Made by a program: the position numbers and the translations under genes. From the NCBI GenBank assembly GCA_003153215.1, contig PLXL01000127.1:22994-34719 (forward strand): DNA of 11,726 nt, in the 5' to 3' direction. This document shows positions 1-5,629 of this stretch, one piece after another (the first letter of the stretch is position 1; every line of letters begins with the position of its first letter). The notes beneath the pieces were generated by a model, which saw only the letters and a list, made by a program, of their open reading frames with translations, searched no databases and had not been told where the DNA came from. This stretch comes from Candidatus Dormiibacterota bacterium (GTDB taxonomy: Bacteria > Chloroflexota > Dormibacteria > Aeolococcales > Aeolococcaceae).

Positions 1-773
1 GCGGCCTCCAGCTCGCTGTGGACGTTCCCGAAGTGGGTCTGGAGGTCGAGCCAGGCGGCGACGCCCTCACGGACACCCACCTCGACCTTGCCGTGGCCGG
101 TCTGCGCGCTGATGGCGCCTCGCGTGACCTCCCCGAGAAGGACGTCGCCGTAGCCGGTCTTGGCGGCGACCGCCTGCTCGGCACGGTCGACGGAGATCCT
201 TCCACAGGGGGCGCGCACCTCGAGGCCGCCACTGACCTCGCCGATCCAGGTTTCGCCGGTGGAGCCCTTGATCGTCGCGGCGCCATCGATGGCCCCGATC
301 CGCACCGACCCCGCCCCGGTGCTGACCTCGGCCTGCCCCGCCACCCGATCGACGGTGACGTCCCCAGCGCCGGTGCGCAGCTGCACGGAACCGGCAGCAC
401 CGAGGCGGATCTCTCCGGCACCGGTCCTGACGTGACAGTCACCCAGGAGCCCGGTGGCGCGGACCGCGAAGGCGCCACCGGGCGCCTCGACCGTGAGCCG
501 TGAACCCGCCGGGACGGCGATCTGGACGTCGACGGACTGCGAGCCCGCCCCCAGCACGTGCTGGGCCCATCGCCGGGGAGCCCTGACCACCAGCGTCCCC
601 CCCGCGTACTCCACCTGGGTCTGCTCGGCGGCGGACACGTCGGACCGCTTGCTCGGGTCGCTCGGACGCACCTCGACGACCGTGTCGCGGCGTTCTCCGG
701 CTGCGATCCGGACGTCGCCGGCGCCGAGCTCCACGCTCAGCGATATCGGTTCGGGGGTGTCGAAGCTGGCCAT
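1..773 (-). CDS. DUF4097-family beta-repeat protein (3' end outside window)
   Basis: Reading the minus strand from the ATG at 773 gives an uninterrupted frame of 257 codons that leaves the window, so the C-terminus is missing. The protein is a run of short beta-strand repeats of about 17-20 residues, each with a Thr-Gly-(Ala)-Gly turn followed by Asp/Glu-Val-x-Leu-Gly. Turns are visible near residues 117, 134, 152, 172, 206 and 225. This is the pattern of the DUF4097 (adhesin-like) family, which folds as a beta-helix or beta-roll. There is no signal peptide or membrane helix at the N-terminus, so the visible part looks cytoplasmic. An AGAGG ribosome site sits about 8 bases before the ATG. It lies 79 bases downstream of the ribbon-helix-helix gene on the same strand and is probably co-transcribed with it, a pairing common in actinobacteria. 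The molecular function of the family is not known. Confidence 0.85.
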   Translation of the reverse strand, partial: MASFDTPEPISLSVELGAGDVRIAAGERRDTVVEVRPSDPSKRSDVSAAEQTQVEYAGGTLVVRAPRRWAQHVLGAGSQSVDVQIAVPAGSRLTVEAPGGAFAVRATGLLGDCHVRTGAGEIRLGAAGSVQLRTGAGDVTVDRVAGQAEVSTGAGSVRIGAIDGAATIKGSTGETWIGEVSGGLEVRAPCGRISVDRAEQAVAAKTGYGDVLLGEVTRGAISAQTGHGKVEVGVREGVAAWLDLQTHFGNVHSELEA

Positions 774-792
774 GTCGGATACCTCTGATGTC

Positions 793-806
793 GGGGCTGA
801 CGCCCC
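793..806 (-). other. Short hairpin between the regulator and DUF4097 genes
   Basis: GGGGC and GCCCC flank a 4-base loop in the 79-bp gap, giving a 5-bp GC stem about 20 bases before the DUF4097 start codon. There is no T-run after it on the minus strand, so it is not a convincing terminator. It could tune expression of the downstream gene or be chance in GC-rich DNA. Confidence 0.25.
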
Positions 807-852
807 TCCTGAAGAGACGCGTGTGACCCGGGACACGTGCTCGCCCACCCGG

Positions 853-1392
853 CTACCGGGCCCAGCCGGTGTAGCGCTGGGCGCCGAGAGGCGCGCGCGG
901 CTGGAGCGGGCGCGAGGGCTCATGCCGCTGGAGCGCACCGGCCGCAGCCCGCACCAGCCAGGCGTTGACGGACAGGCCCTCGGTGCCGGCGGCTGCCTCC
1001 ACCCGGCTCTTGAGCTGGTCCGGCATGCGGAGGTTGATCCTCGACATCCCGCCCTCGTCGCCCTCGCCCACCGGGGACGACCCCACGCCCAGCGGCCCGG
1101 AGGCCCAATCAGGTGGCGCGAGCTCCGCGCCCCCCTCGGGGAGGTCAGCCGGCGGGAGGGTGACCACGAACTCGGGGTCGCGCCCGCGCAGGCGGAGCTC
1201 GACCGAACCCGGCGCGAGCTCGCAGGTGATCTCCTCCGCCGCGGCGGCCAGCGCGTCCTGCAACGCGAGCCGGATGGCCGACTCCAGGGGCGCGACCAGC
1301 CGCTCTGCCAGCGCGCGCGATTCGTCACCGCCTGCCTCGGCGGCGGTCACCAGCTGGCGGTGGATGTCCTCGACGTACAAGCTGAGGTTCAT
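853..1392 (-). CDS. Ribbon-helix-helix (HicB/Arc-like) DNA-binding protein
   Basis: A 179-residue protein. Its C-terminal part (about residues 116-156) is a ribbon-helix-helix domain: a beta strand MSRINLRMP followed by two helices (DQLKSRVEAAA and SVNAWLVRAAAGAL). This is the layout of HicB/Arc/CopG-type repressors and antitoxins. The first 80 or so residues are a helical region, then a strand-rich stretch with RLRGRDPEFVV, and a Pro/Gly-rich linker joins the two parts. Annotation pipelines usually call such proteins 'toxin-antitoxin system HicB family antitoxin', yet no HicA-like toxin is nearby; the partner gene is the DUF4097 protein downstream. The start is the ATG at 1392, which coincides with the expected transcription start of a good promoter, so the mRNA should be leaderless. 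Three boxes in that promoter suggest autorepression. The DNA-binding role is well supported; the physiological role is not known. Confidence 0.85.
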   Translation of the reverse strand: MNLSLYVEDIHRQLVTAAEAGGDESRALAERLVAPLESAIRLALQDALAAAAEEITCELAPGSVELRLRGRDPEFVVTLPPADLPEGGAELAPPDWASGPLGVGSSPVGEGDEGGMSRINLRMPDQLKSRVEAAAGTEGLSVNAWLVRAAAGALQRHEPSRPLQPRAPLGAQRYTGWAR

Positions 1393-1421
1393 GGCGCCAG
1401 TATGGCATCAGTGTGGTGCCA
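1392..1421. promoter_or_regulatory. Three tandem 8-bp operator boxes, 11-bp period
   Basis: TGGCGCCA (1392-1399), TGGCATCA (1403-1410) and TGGTGCCA (1414-1421) are spaced by GTA and GTG, one box every 11 bp. All three would therefore face the same side of the helix. The first box is a perfect palindrome, and boxes 2 and 3 together form an inverted repeat (ATGGCATCA / TGGTGCCAT). The array covers the start codon, the -10 element and the whole -10/-35 spacer. Short boxes in tandem are how MetJ, CopG and other ribbon-helix-helix dimers bind cooperatively, so the adjacent gene product is the obvious ligand. That binding is inferred. Confidence 0.6.
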
Positions 1422-1427
1422 TGTCAA
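1399..1427 (-). promoter_or_regulatory. Sigma70-type promoter of the regulator, leaderless
   Basis: On the minus strand a perfect TTGACA (plus-strand 1422-1427) is separated by exactly 17 bases from CATACT (plus-strand 1399-1404, 4 of 6 matches to TATAAT). Six bases later comes the ATG at 1392, so a start about 7 bases after the -10 element falls on the A of the start codon. No ribosome site could be transcribed in this arrangement, which implies leaderless translation, common in actinobacteria. Confidence 0.65.
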
Positions 1428-1632
1428 GCCAGTTCCGTGCCGATCTGGCACCGCGACGTCCCGCGGCCTCCGTGTACCAGGCCGTGGACGCCGCGTCCGC
1501 GGCCGTCCCGACGCAATCCTTGCGAGCCGCCGGCGCCGCCCTGACCGCCGGGGAGGTGGCGGCCACCATACCCAGGCCCAGGACCGACGCTGCGAAGACC
1601 GCAACCGATCGCCGATGACGAGCGCGACCCAT
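1408..1632 (-). CDS. Small secreted protein, 74 aa, unknown function
   Basis: A small gene on the minus strand starting with ATG at 1632, preceded by a strong GGGGAGG ribosome site (plus-strand 1640-1646) at 7-base spacing, the best ribosome site in the window. The product begins MGRARHRR, then has a hydrophobic stretch (about residues 9-27) and a small-residue region VRAAPA that could be a signal-peptidase site near residues 31-34. The mature part would be about 40 residues, basic, with one Cys (in RKDCVG) and no motif I recognise. Its stop codon (plus-strand 1408-1410) lies inside the operator boxes of the downstream regulator, and the -35 box of that gene lies inside its last codons. Its coding reality rests on the ribosome site and the signal sequence. 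It could also be the truncated remnant of a longer secreted protein. Confidence 0.55.
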   Translation of the reverse strand: MGRARHRRSVAVFAASVLGLGMVAATSPAVRAAPAARKDCVGTAADAASTAWYTEAAGRRGARSARNWLDMAPH

Positions 1633-1639
1633 GGCCGAA

Positions 1640-1646
1640 CCTCCCC
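1640..1646 (-). promoter_or_regulatory. Strong Shine-Dalgarno site of the small secreted protein
   Basis: GGGGAGG on the minus strand, 7 bases before the ATG at 1632. It decides the start and the coding frame here, because several overlapping frames in this GC-rich stretch are otherwise open. Confidence 0.6.
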
Positions 1647-1704
1647 ATCCGACGGCTCTCGCGTCCGCGTCCCCGGGACCTCCCAGCCAGGCCGCGCCCG
1701 CACC

Positions 1705-1760
1705 CCAGTTATTCTTCGAGTTATGAGTTTTGCCACTGCAAGGTGGGAAAATCGTGGGTG
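1705..1760. other. Locally AT-rich divergent intergenic segment with AGTTAT repeats
   Basis: The 261-bp gap between the small secreted gene (start at 1632, minus) and the racemase (start at 1894, plus) contains a patch much richer in A and T than its surroundings. AGTTAT occurs at 1707-1712 and again at 1719-1724, with AGTTTT at 1726-1731. A patch like this in a divergent gap is a natural place for promoters or a regulator site, but I could not align a convincing -35/-10 pair to either gene. No other gene is seen in the gap. Confidence 0.3.
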
Positions 1761-1893
1761 GGGGGTGGGAAACCGTCTCCGTCGCCGCTCCAAAAGGCCT
1801 TACCCAGCCAGGCGAACGGCGAACAAAGACTCGCGAAAGCCTCGATTCAAGCGGCAGAGGGCCGTCTCGGCACTGGCTACACTAGCCGCCGAG

Positions 1894-3054
1894 ATGGCCC
1901 TGCCCGCAACGCCCGCATCGCCCGTGCCGGGGAGCGGGACGGGGCCGCGGGTCGAGGCCGTTCAGCTGATCAGGATCGCCATCCCCCTGGTGGCGCCGTT
2001 CCGCACCTCCTTCGGGGTGGAGACCGTCCGCGACGTCCTCCTGGTCCACCTCATCGGCGGCGACGGTGACGGCTGGGGCGAGTGCGTGGCCATGGGAGAG
2101 CCGATGTACTCGTCCGAGTACGCGGACGGGGCCCAGCAGGTGATGGAGCGTCATCTCCTGCCCCGGCTCCTCGCCCGGGAGCGGCTCACCGCCGCCGAGC
2201 TGGCGGGGGTGCTGGCGCCGGTCCGGGGCCACCCGATGGCCAAGGCCGCGCTGGAGATGGCCTGGCTGGATCTCGAGCTGCGCGCCGCGGGCCGATCCCT
2301 GGCCGAGCGCCTGGGAGCGGTGCGCACCGAGGTGGACTGCGGTGTCTCGGTGGGCATCACCGACACCACCGAGGAGCTGCTCGAGACGGTCGCCGGCTAC
2401 CTCGAGGAGGGGTACCGCCGTATCAAGCTCAAGATCGAGCCCGGCCTCGACATCGACCGGGTGCGGGCGGTGCGCGAGCGGTTCGGGCCCGAGGTGCTCC
2501 TCCAGGTCGACGCCAACGCGGCGTACGCCCTGGAGGACACGGAGCACCTCGCCCGGCTCGATGAATTCGGCCTGGTGCTGATCGAGCAGCCCCTGCCGGA
2601 GGAGCAGCTTCTGGGTCATGCCAAGCTGGCGCGGAGGCTGACGACGCCGATCTGCCTCGACGAGTCGATCATCTCGGCGACCGTCGCCGCGGAGGCGATC
2701 GAGATGGGGGCATGCAGCATCGTCAACATCAAGCCGGGGAGGGTCGGCGGCTACCTCGAGGCCCAGCGCATCCACGACGTCTGCGCCGCACGCGGCGTGC
2801 CGGTCTGGTGCGGCGGCATGCTCGAGACCGGGATCGGCAGAGCCGCCAACCTGGCCCTGGCGGCGCTGCCGGGCTTCACCCTGCCGGGCGACACCTCGGC
2901 TTCCGACCGCTACTTCCACGAGGACATCACCGCACCCTTCGTGCTGGAGGCCGGCCGGCTGCGGGTGCCCACGGGACCGGGGCTGGGCGTCGAGGTGAGG
3001 CGCGAGGTCGTGGACGCCCTCACCACTCGGCGCTCGATCGTGCGACCGGGATGA
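1894..3054 (+). CDS. N-acylamino-acid racemase / o-succinylbenzoate synthase (enolase superfamily)
   Basis: A 386-residue enolase-superfamily enzyme. All catalytic positions are present: KLK with Lys180, metal ligands Asp206 (in VDAN), Glu231 (in IEQP) and Asp256 (in LDES), and the second acid/base Lys280 (in NIKPGRVGG). Their spacings (26, 25, 25, 24) equal those I recall for the Amycolatopsis racemase (Lys163, Asp189, Glu214, Asp239, Lys263). The segments around PFRTSFG, YSSEY, WCGGM and LPGDTSASDR also match that family. The enzyme removes and returns the alpha-proton of N-acyl amino acids via an Mg-stabilised enolate; relatives also make o-succinylbenzoate for menaquinone. No other menaquinone gene is nearby and the next two genes are an acyltransferase and a deacylase, so racemase is the better call. 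The ATG at 1894 is chosen because homology begins about residue 20; its ribosome site is weak, with TACACT at 1878-1883 as a possible -10 close to the ATG. The frame stays open far upstream but is not coding there. Confidence 0.9.
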   Translation: MALPATPASPVPGSGTGPRVEAVQLIRIAIPLVAPFRTSFGVETVRDVLLVHLIGGDGDGWGECVAMGEPMYSSEYADGAQQVMERHLLPRLLARERLTAAELAGVLAPVRGHPMAKAALEMAWLDLELRAAGRSLAERLGAVRTEVDCGVSVGITDTTEELLETVAGYLEEGYRRIKLKIEPGLDIDRVRAVRERFGPEVLLQVDANAAYALEDTEHLARLDEFGLVLIEQPLPEEQLLGHAKLARRLTTPICLDESIISATVAAEAIEMGACSIVNIKPGRVGGYLEAQRIHDVCAARGVPVWCGGMLETGIGRAANLALAALPGFTLPGDTSASDRYFHEDITAPFVLEAGRLRVPTGPGLGVEVRREVVDALTTRRSIVRPG

Positions 3055-3950
3055 CGGAGCCGGAGGCCATCGACTCGGCCGCGACGCTGGCGCTGGCAGC
3101 GGCAGCGAGTGCCGGCGTGACCGTCGACGAAGTTCACGAGGTCGACGAGCTCGACGAGCTCAACCGGGTCATCGACGCCGTCTGGCACCGGGAGGGCGAC
3201 GCCGTCGCCATGGAGATGCTCCGGGCGCTGGCTCACAGCGGCAACTGCATCCTGGCCGCCCGGTCGGGGACCGAGATGTTGGGCGCCACCGTCTCCTTCC
3301 GGGGCGTTCACGAGGGCCGGCCCACCCTCCACTCGCACATCACCGGGATCGTCCCACGCGCCCAGCTGCGCGGGGTCGGTCTGGCTCTCAAGCTCCGGCA
3401 GCGCGCGTGGGCACTGGCCAACGGGATCGAATCGGTCACCTGGACCTTCGATCCGCTGGTCGCCCGCAACGCCCATTTCAACCTCACCAAACTCGGAGCC
3501 GAGGCCGGCGAGTACCTGGCCGACTTCTACGGCCCGCTCCGTGACGACGCCAACGGTGACGTCGCGACGGATCGACTCCTGGCGGTCTGGCGGCTGGCCA
3601 GCCCCCGGGTGGCGAGGGCACTCTCCAGGCGGATTCCGGTGCCGCCGATCGAGGTCCTGCTCCGGGAGGGTGCCCCCGTGGTCCTGGACATCGGCGCGGA
3701 CGGCCACCCGCACATCACCGGCCTTGCCGCGTGGACCGAGACCACCCCGGCTCGGCCCGAGCGGGCACTGGCGCGCATCCCCGACGACATCCTGGCGGTG
3801 CGGAGCCACGACCGCGGGCAGGCCGACGCGTGGCAGGACGGGCTCCGAGAGGTCATGACCACGCTCTTCGCGCAAGGCCTGTGCCCGGTCGGTGCCATCC
3901 CACCCGGGTGGTACGTCTTCGGCCCTCCCGGATCGGAGTGGCCGGCGTGA
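3051..3950 (+). CDS. GNAT N-acyltransferase (probable D-amino-acid N-succinyltransferase-like, COG3375 type)
   Basis: A 299-residue protein whose ATG overlaps the racemase stop as ATGA, so translation is coupled. Residues about 28-165 form the GNAT fold: the acyl-CoA-binding motif A is at about 98-122 (QLRGVGLALKLRQRAWA, with the Q/R-x-x-G-x-G/A signature) and motif B is at 131-150 (WTFDPLVARNAHFNL and KLGA). The FDPL...RNAHFN signature and DFYG...DANGD...TDR are, as I recall, typical of COG3375 acyltransferases found next to N-succinylamino-acid racemases. About 115 further residues (185-299) form a second, uncharacterised region with EVLLREGAPV and a C-terminal GAIPPGWYVFG. The proposed role is transfer of an acyl group, probably succinyl from succinyl-CoA, to the amino group of D-amino acids. 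The fold is firm; donor and substrate are inferred from context. Confidence 0.82.
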   Translation: MTEPEAIDSAATLALAAAASAGVTVDEVHEVDELDELNRVIDAVWHREGDAVAMEMLRALAHSGNCILAARSGTEMLGATVSFRGVHEGRPTLHSHITGIVPRAQLRGVGLALKLRQRAWALANGIESVTWTFDPLVARNAHFNLTKLGAEAGEYLADFYGPLRDDANGDVATDRLLAVWRLASPRVARALSRRIPVPPIEVLLREGAPVVLDIGADGHPHITGLAAWTETTPARPERALARIPDDILAVRSHDRGQADAWQDGLREVMTTLFAQGLCPVGAIPPGWYVFGPPGSEWPA

Positions 3951-5098
3951 CCCCCACCCCACCGGCGACGCCGCCTCACGCGCTGCTCGAGGGTCTGCGC
4001 GACCGCCAAGCGGAGATGCTCGACTGCCTGGAGACGTTGATCAACCAGGAGTCGCCAAGCGGCGATCGCGCGCTGCTCGGCGCTGCGCTCGACACCGTCG
4101 ACGGGATGCTGACGCGCCTCGTCGGGAGCGCCGGCCGGCGGATCGAAGCCGCCGGCGCCACCCACCTCCTCTGGGAGACCGGACGGCCGCGCGTCCTCCT
4201 CCTCTGCCACGTCGACACCGTCTGGCCTCGGGGCACGCTGGCACGCTGGCCGTTCAGCGTCGAGGGCGGCAGGGCGACCGGACCCGGGGTGGTGGACATG
4301 AAGGCGGGCATCGTCCAGGCGCTCTTCGCGCTCTCCGCGCTCGGCGCACCCGAGGGTGTGCGGCTGCTGGTCACCACCGACGAGGAGGTGGGATCGCCAG
4401 GCTCGCGGGCGCTCATCGAGGCGCAGGCGGCGGGGCTCGAGGCGGCGCTCGTTCTGGAGGCCGCCCATGACGGTGCGCTCAAGGTCGCCCGCAAGGGGAC
4501 GGCGCAGTACACGGTCCGCATCAACGGGCGGGCCTGGCACGCGTCGGAGCCCGCCCTTGGGGCCAACGCGACCCTGGAGATGGCGCGGCAGATGCTCGAC
4601 GTGGCCGGCCTCGCGGACCCCGAGCTGGGGACCACCGCGACCCCCACGCTGGCGTCGGCGGGGACGACCGCCAACACGGTGCCCGCCCATGCGGAGTTCC
4701 GGGTCGATTCGCGCGCAGGGTCGATGGCCGAGCTGGAGCGCGTCGAGAAGGCGATGCGGACGCTGCGGCCCCATCTCGAGGGGACGGAGATCACGGTGCT
4801 GGGCGGGGTCGACCGCGCGCCGATGTCCCGCGAGATCTCACGCGGGCTGTTCGTGAGGGCTCAGGCCCTGGCGGCGACCCTCGATCTGCCTCCCCTCCGG
4901 GGGGTGCTCGCACCGGGTGGCTCGGACGGCCAGTTCACGGCCGCCATCGGCACCCCGACCCTCGACGGCCTCGGCGCCGTCGGCGGCCACGCCCACGCCG
5001 AGGGGGAGTGGGTCGAGGTCGGGAGGATGCCGGAGCGCGCCGCGCTCCTCGCCGCCCTGCTGCAGGACATCCTCGGGAGAGGCGGAGTATCCGGCTAG
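3947..5098 (+). CDS. M20-family metallopeptidase (probable N-acyl-L-amino-acid deacylase)
   Basis: A 383-residue M20 peptidase starting with GTG at 3947, overlapping the acyltransferase stop as GTGA. The di-zinc site is visible: HVDTVWP (His88, Asp90), VVDMKAG (Asp117, bridging), TTDEEVGS (Glu146 general base, Glu147), Glu171 and HAHAEGEW (His348/350). The inserted dimerisation domain carries His198 in AWHASEP followed by GANA, where family members usually have His-Ala-Gly. Cytosolic M20 enzymes such as carboxypeptidase G2, ArgE and DapE remove an acyl or amino-acyl group from an amino-acid nitrogen. Following the racemase and the N-acyltransferase, the likely job is stereospecific hydrolysis of N-acyl-L-amino acids to free L-amino acids, which pulls the equilibrium one way. 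Which acyl group it prefers cannot be read from sequence. Confidence 0.9.
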   Translation: MTPTPPATPPHALLEGLRDRQAEMLDCLETLINQESPSGDRALLGAALDTVDGMLTRLVGSAGRRIEAAGATHLLWETGRPRVLLLCHVDTVWPRGTLARWPFSVEGGRATGPGVVDMKAGIVQALFALSALGAPEGVRLLVTTDEEVGSPGSRALIEAQAAGLEAALVLEAAHDGALKVARKGTAQYTVRINGRAWHASEPALGANATLEMARQMLDVAGLADPELGTTATPTLASAGTTANTVPAHAEFRVDSRAGSMAELERVEKAMRTLRPHLEGTEITVLGGVDRAPMSREISRGLFVRAQALAATLDLPPLRGVLAPGGSDGQFTAAIGTPTLDGLGAVGGHAHAEGEWVEVGRMPERAALLAALLQDILGRGGVSG

Positions 5099-5106
5099 GG
5101 CGGGGC

Positions 5107-5150
5107 CTCAGATGGCGTGGTCGCGCTCAGATGGCGGGGCGCTCAGATGG
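5107..5150. repeat. Three copies of CTCAGATGG between convergent genes
   Basis: CTCAGATGG occurs at 5107-5115, 5126-5134 and 5142-5150, and the last two share the longer GCGCTCAGATGG. The array fills the 44-bp convergent gap after the M20 stop, and its third copy contains the stop codon of the minus-strand gene. I see no terminator stem here. It may be a small tandem duplication or a protein site; no function is assigned. Confidence 0.5.
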
Positions 5151-5466
5151 AGGGGGCGCCGGCCAGGTCGGCGGCCTCGCGCCAGGTGATCGGGCCGCCC
5201 ATGGTCTGGAGGATGGCCGAGACGGAGGCGAGATCGTCCTCGGCCTGGCGGATGGCGGCGATCCTCTCCGAGAGGTGGCGTGCCGCGGCGGGATCGGCCT
5301 CATGCCGCTGGCGCGCCTCCAGGGAGAGGCGGACCCGCCACATGCGGGTGGCGAGAACATCGGCGGTCGAGGTGGAGATGTCCCGACACTCCGAGTCGGC
5401 CCACTCCAGGAGATCGGGCAGAGATGCCGTATCGGCGGTTGCTCCCACGGCGGCCAGTCTATCCAC
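5143..5466 (-). CDS. Uncharacterised small protein, 107 aa
   Basis: A 107-residue frame starting with GTG at 5466; an in-frame stop 13-15 bases upstream limits longer starts, and an inner GTG at 5448 is the only close alternative. The product has no signal peptide or membrane segment. Most of it looks helical and charged, for example the stretch LATRMWRVRLSLEARQRHEA and the one with ERIAAIRQAEDDLASVSAIL, and it ends with TMGGPITWREAADLAGAPSI. I recognise no family. The ribosome site is weak. Composition looks more protein-like than the overlapping frames, which are Pro/Arg-rich shadows. It lies 163 bp downstream of the adenine deaminase on the same strand, behind a stem-loop, so it may or may not share that transcript. 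Confidence 0.55.
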   Translation of the reverse strand: MDRLAAVGATADTASLPDLLEWADSECRDISTSTADVLATRMWRVRLSLEARQRHEADPAAARHLSERIAAIRQAEDDLASVSAILQTMGGPITWREAADLAGAPSI

Positions 5467-5521
5467 GCTGCGAGCGGGTCATTCGCGTCGTCGCCGGTAT
5501 GCGTCGTGGCGTGATCGGGTC

Positions 5522-5535
5522 GTGACCTCTGTGAC
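5522..5535. repeat. GTGAC direct repeat in the gap upstream of the small gene
   Basis: GTGAC occurs at 5522-5526 and 5531-5535 in the 163-bp gap between the small uncharacterised gene and the adenine deaminase. The two copies are 9 bp apart start to start. It could be part of a regulator site for the small gene, but nothing else supports it. Confidence 0.2.
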
Positions 5536-5591
5536 CATTCGGCCGCTGGCAGGTCGTGGGTCGGGCGCCGGCCGGCGGGAGGCGGTGGGAG

Positions 5592-5620
5592 GGGAAGCCG
5601 CCGAGGGTCGGCTGGCTCCC
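5592..5620 (-). terminator. Stem-loop after the adenine deaminase
   Basis: GGGAAGCC plus GCCGA (5592-5604), a GGG loop (5605-5607), then TCGGC, T and GGCTCCC (5608-5620) pair into a stem of about 12 bp with two small bulges. It begins about 10 bases after the TAA of the deaminase on the minus strand. The T-run expected of a classical intrinsic terminator is absent, so it may end transcription inefficiently, work with Rho or protect the 3' end. GC-rich organisms often have such U-less hairpins. Confidence 0.45.
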
Positions 5621-5629
5621 GGGTGCGGG

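Noticed and set aside
18..503. Plus-strand frames at the left edge
   Set aside because: They are antisense to the DUF4097 repeats, which read with strong periodicity on the minus strand.
853..1392. Toxin-antitoxin locus
   Set aside because: The regulator looks antitoxin-like, but no HicA, RelE, PIN or other toxin is encoded beside it. The adjacent gene is a DUF4097 protein.
454..1893. Long plus-strand open frame continuous with the racemase, suggesting an 866-residue fusion protein
   Set aside because: The upstream part is Arg/Pro/Ser-rich with no recognisable motif, and it lies antisense to three minus-strand genes with clear motifs or signals. Racemase homology begins only after the ATG at 1894.
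1882..2919. 345-residue minus-strand frame opposite the racemase
   Set aside because: It is an antisense shadow with low-complexity composition and no motif, covering a gene with a complete catalytic set.
1894..3054. Menaquinone biosynthesis gene menC
   Set aside because: Racemases and MenC cannot be told apart by catalytic residues alone. The acyltransferase and deacylase partners and the absence of other men genes favour racemase, so no menC symbol was given.
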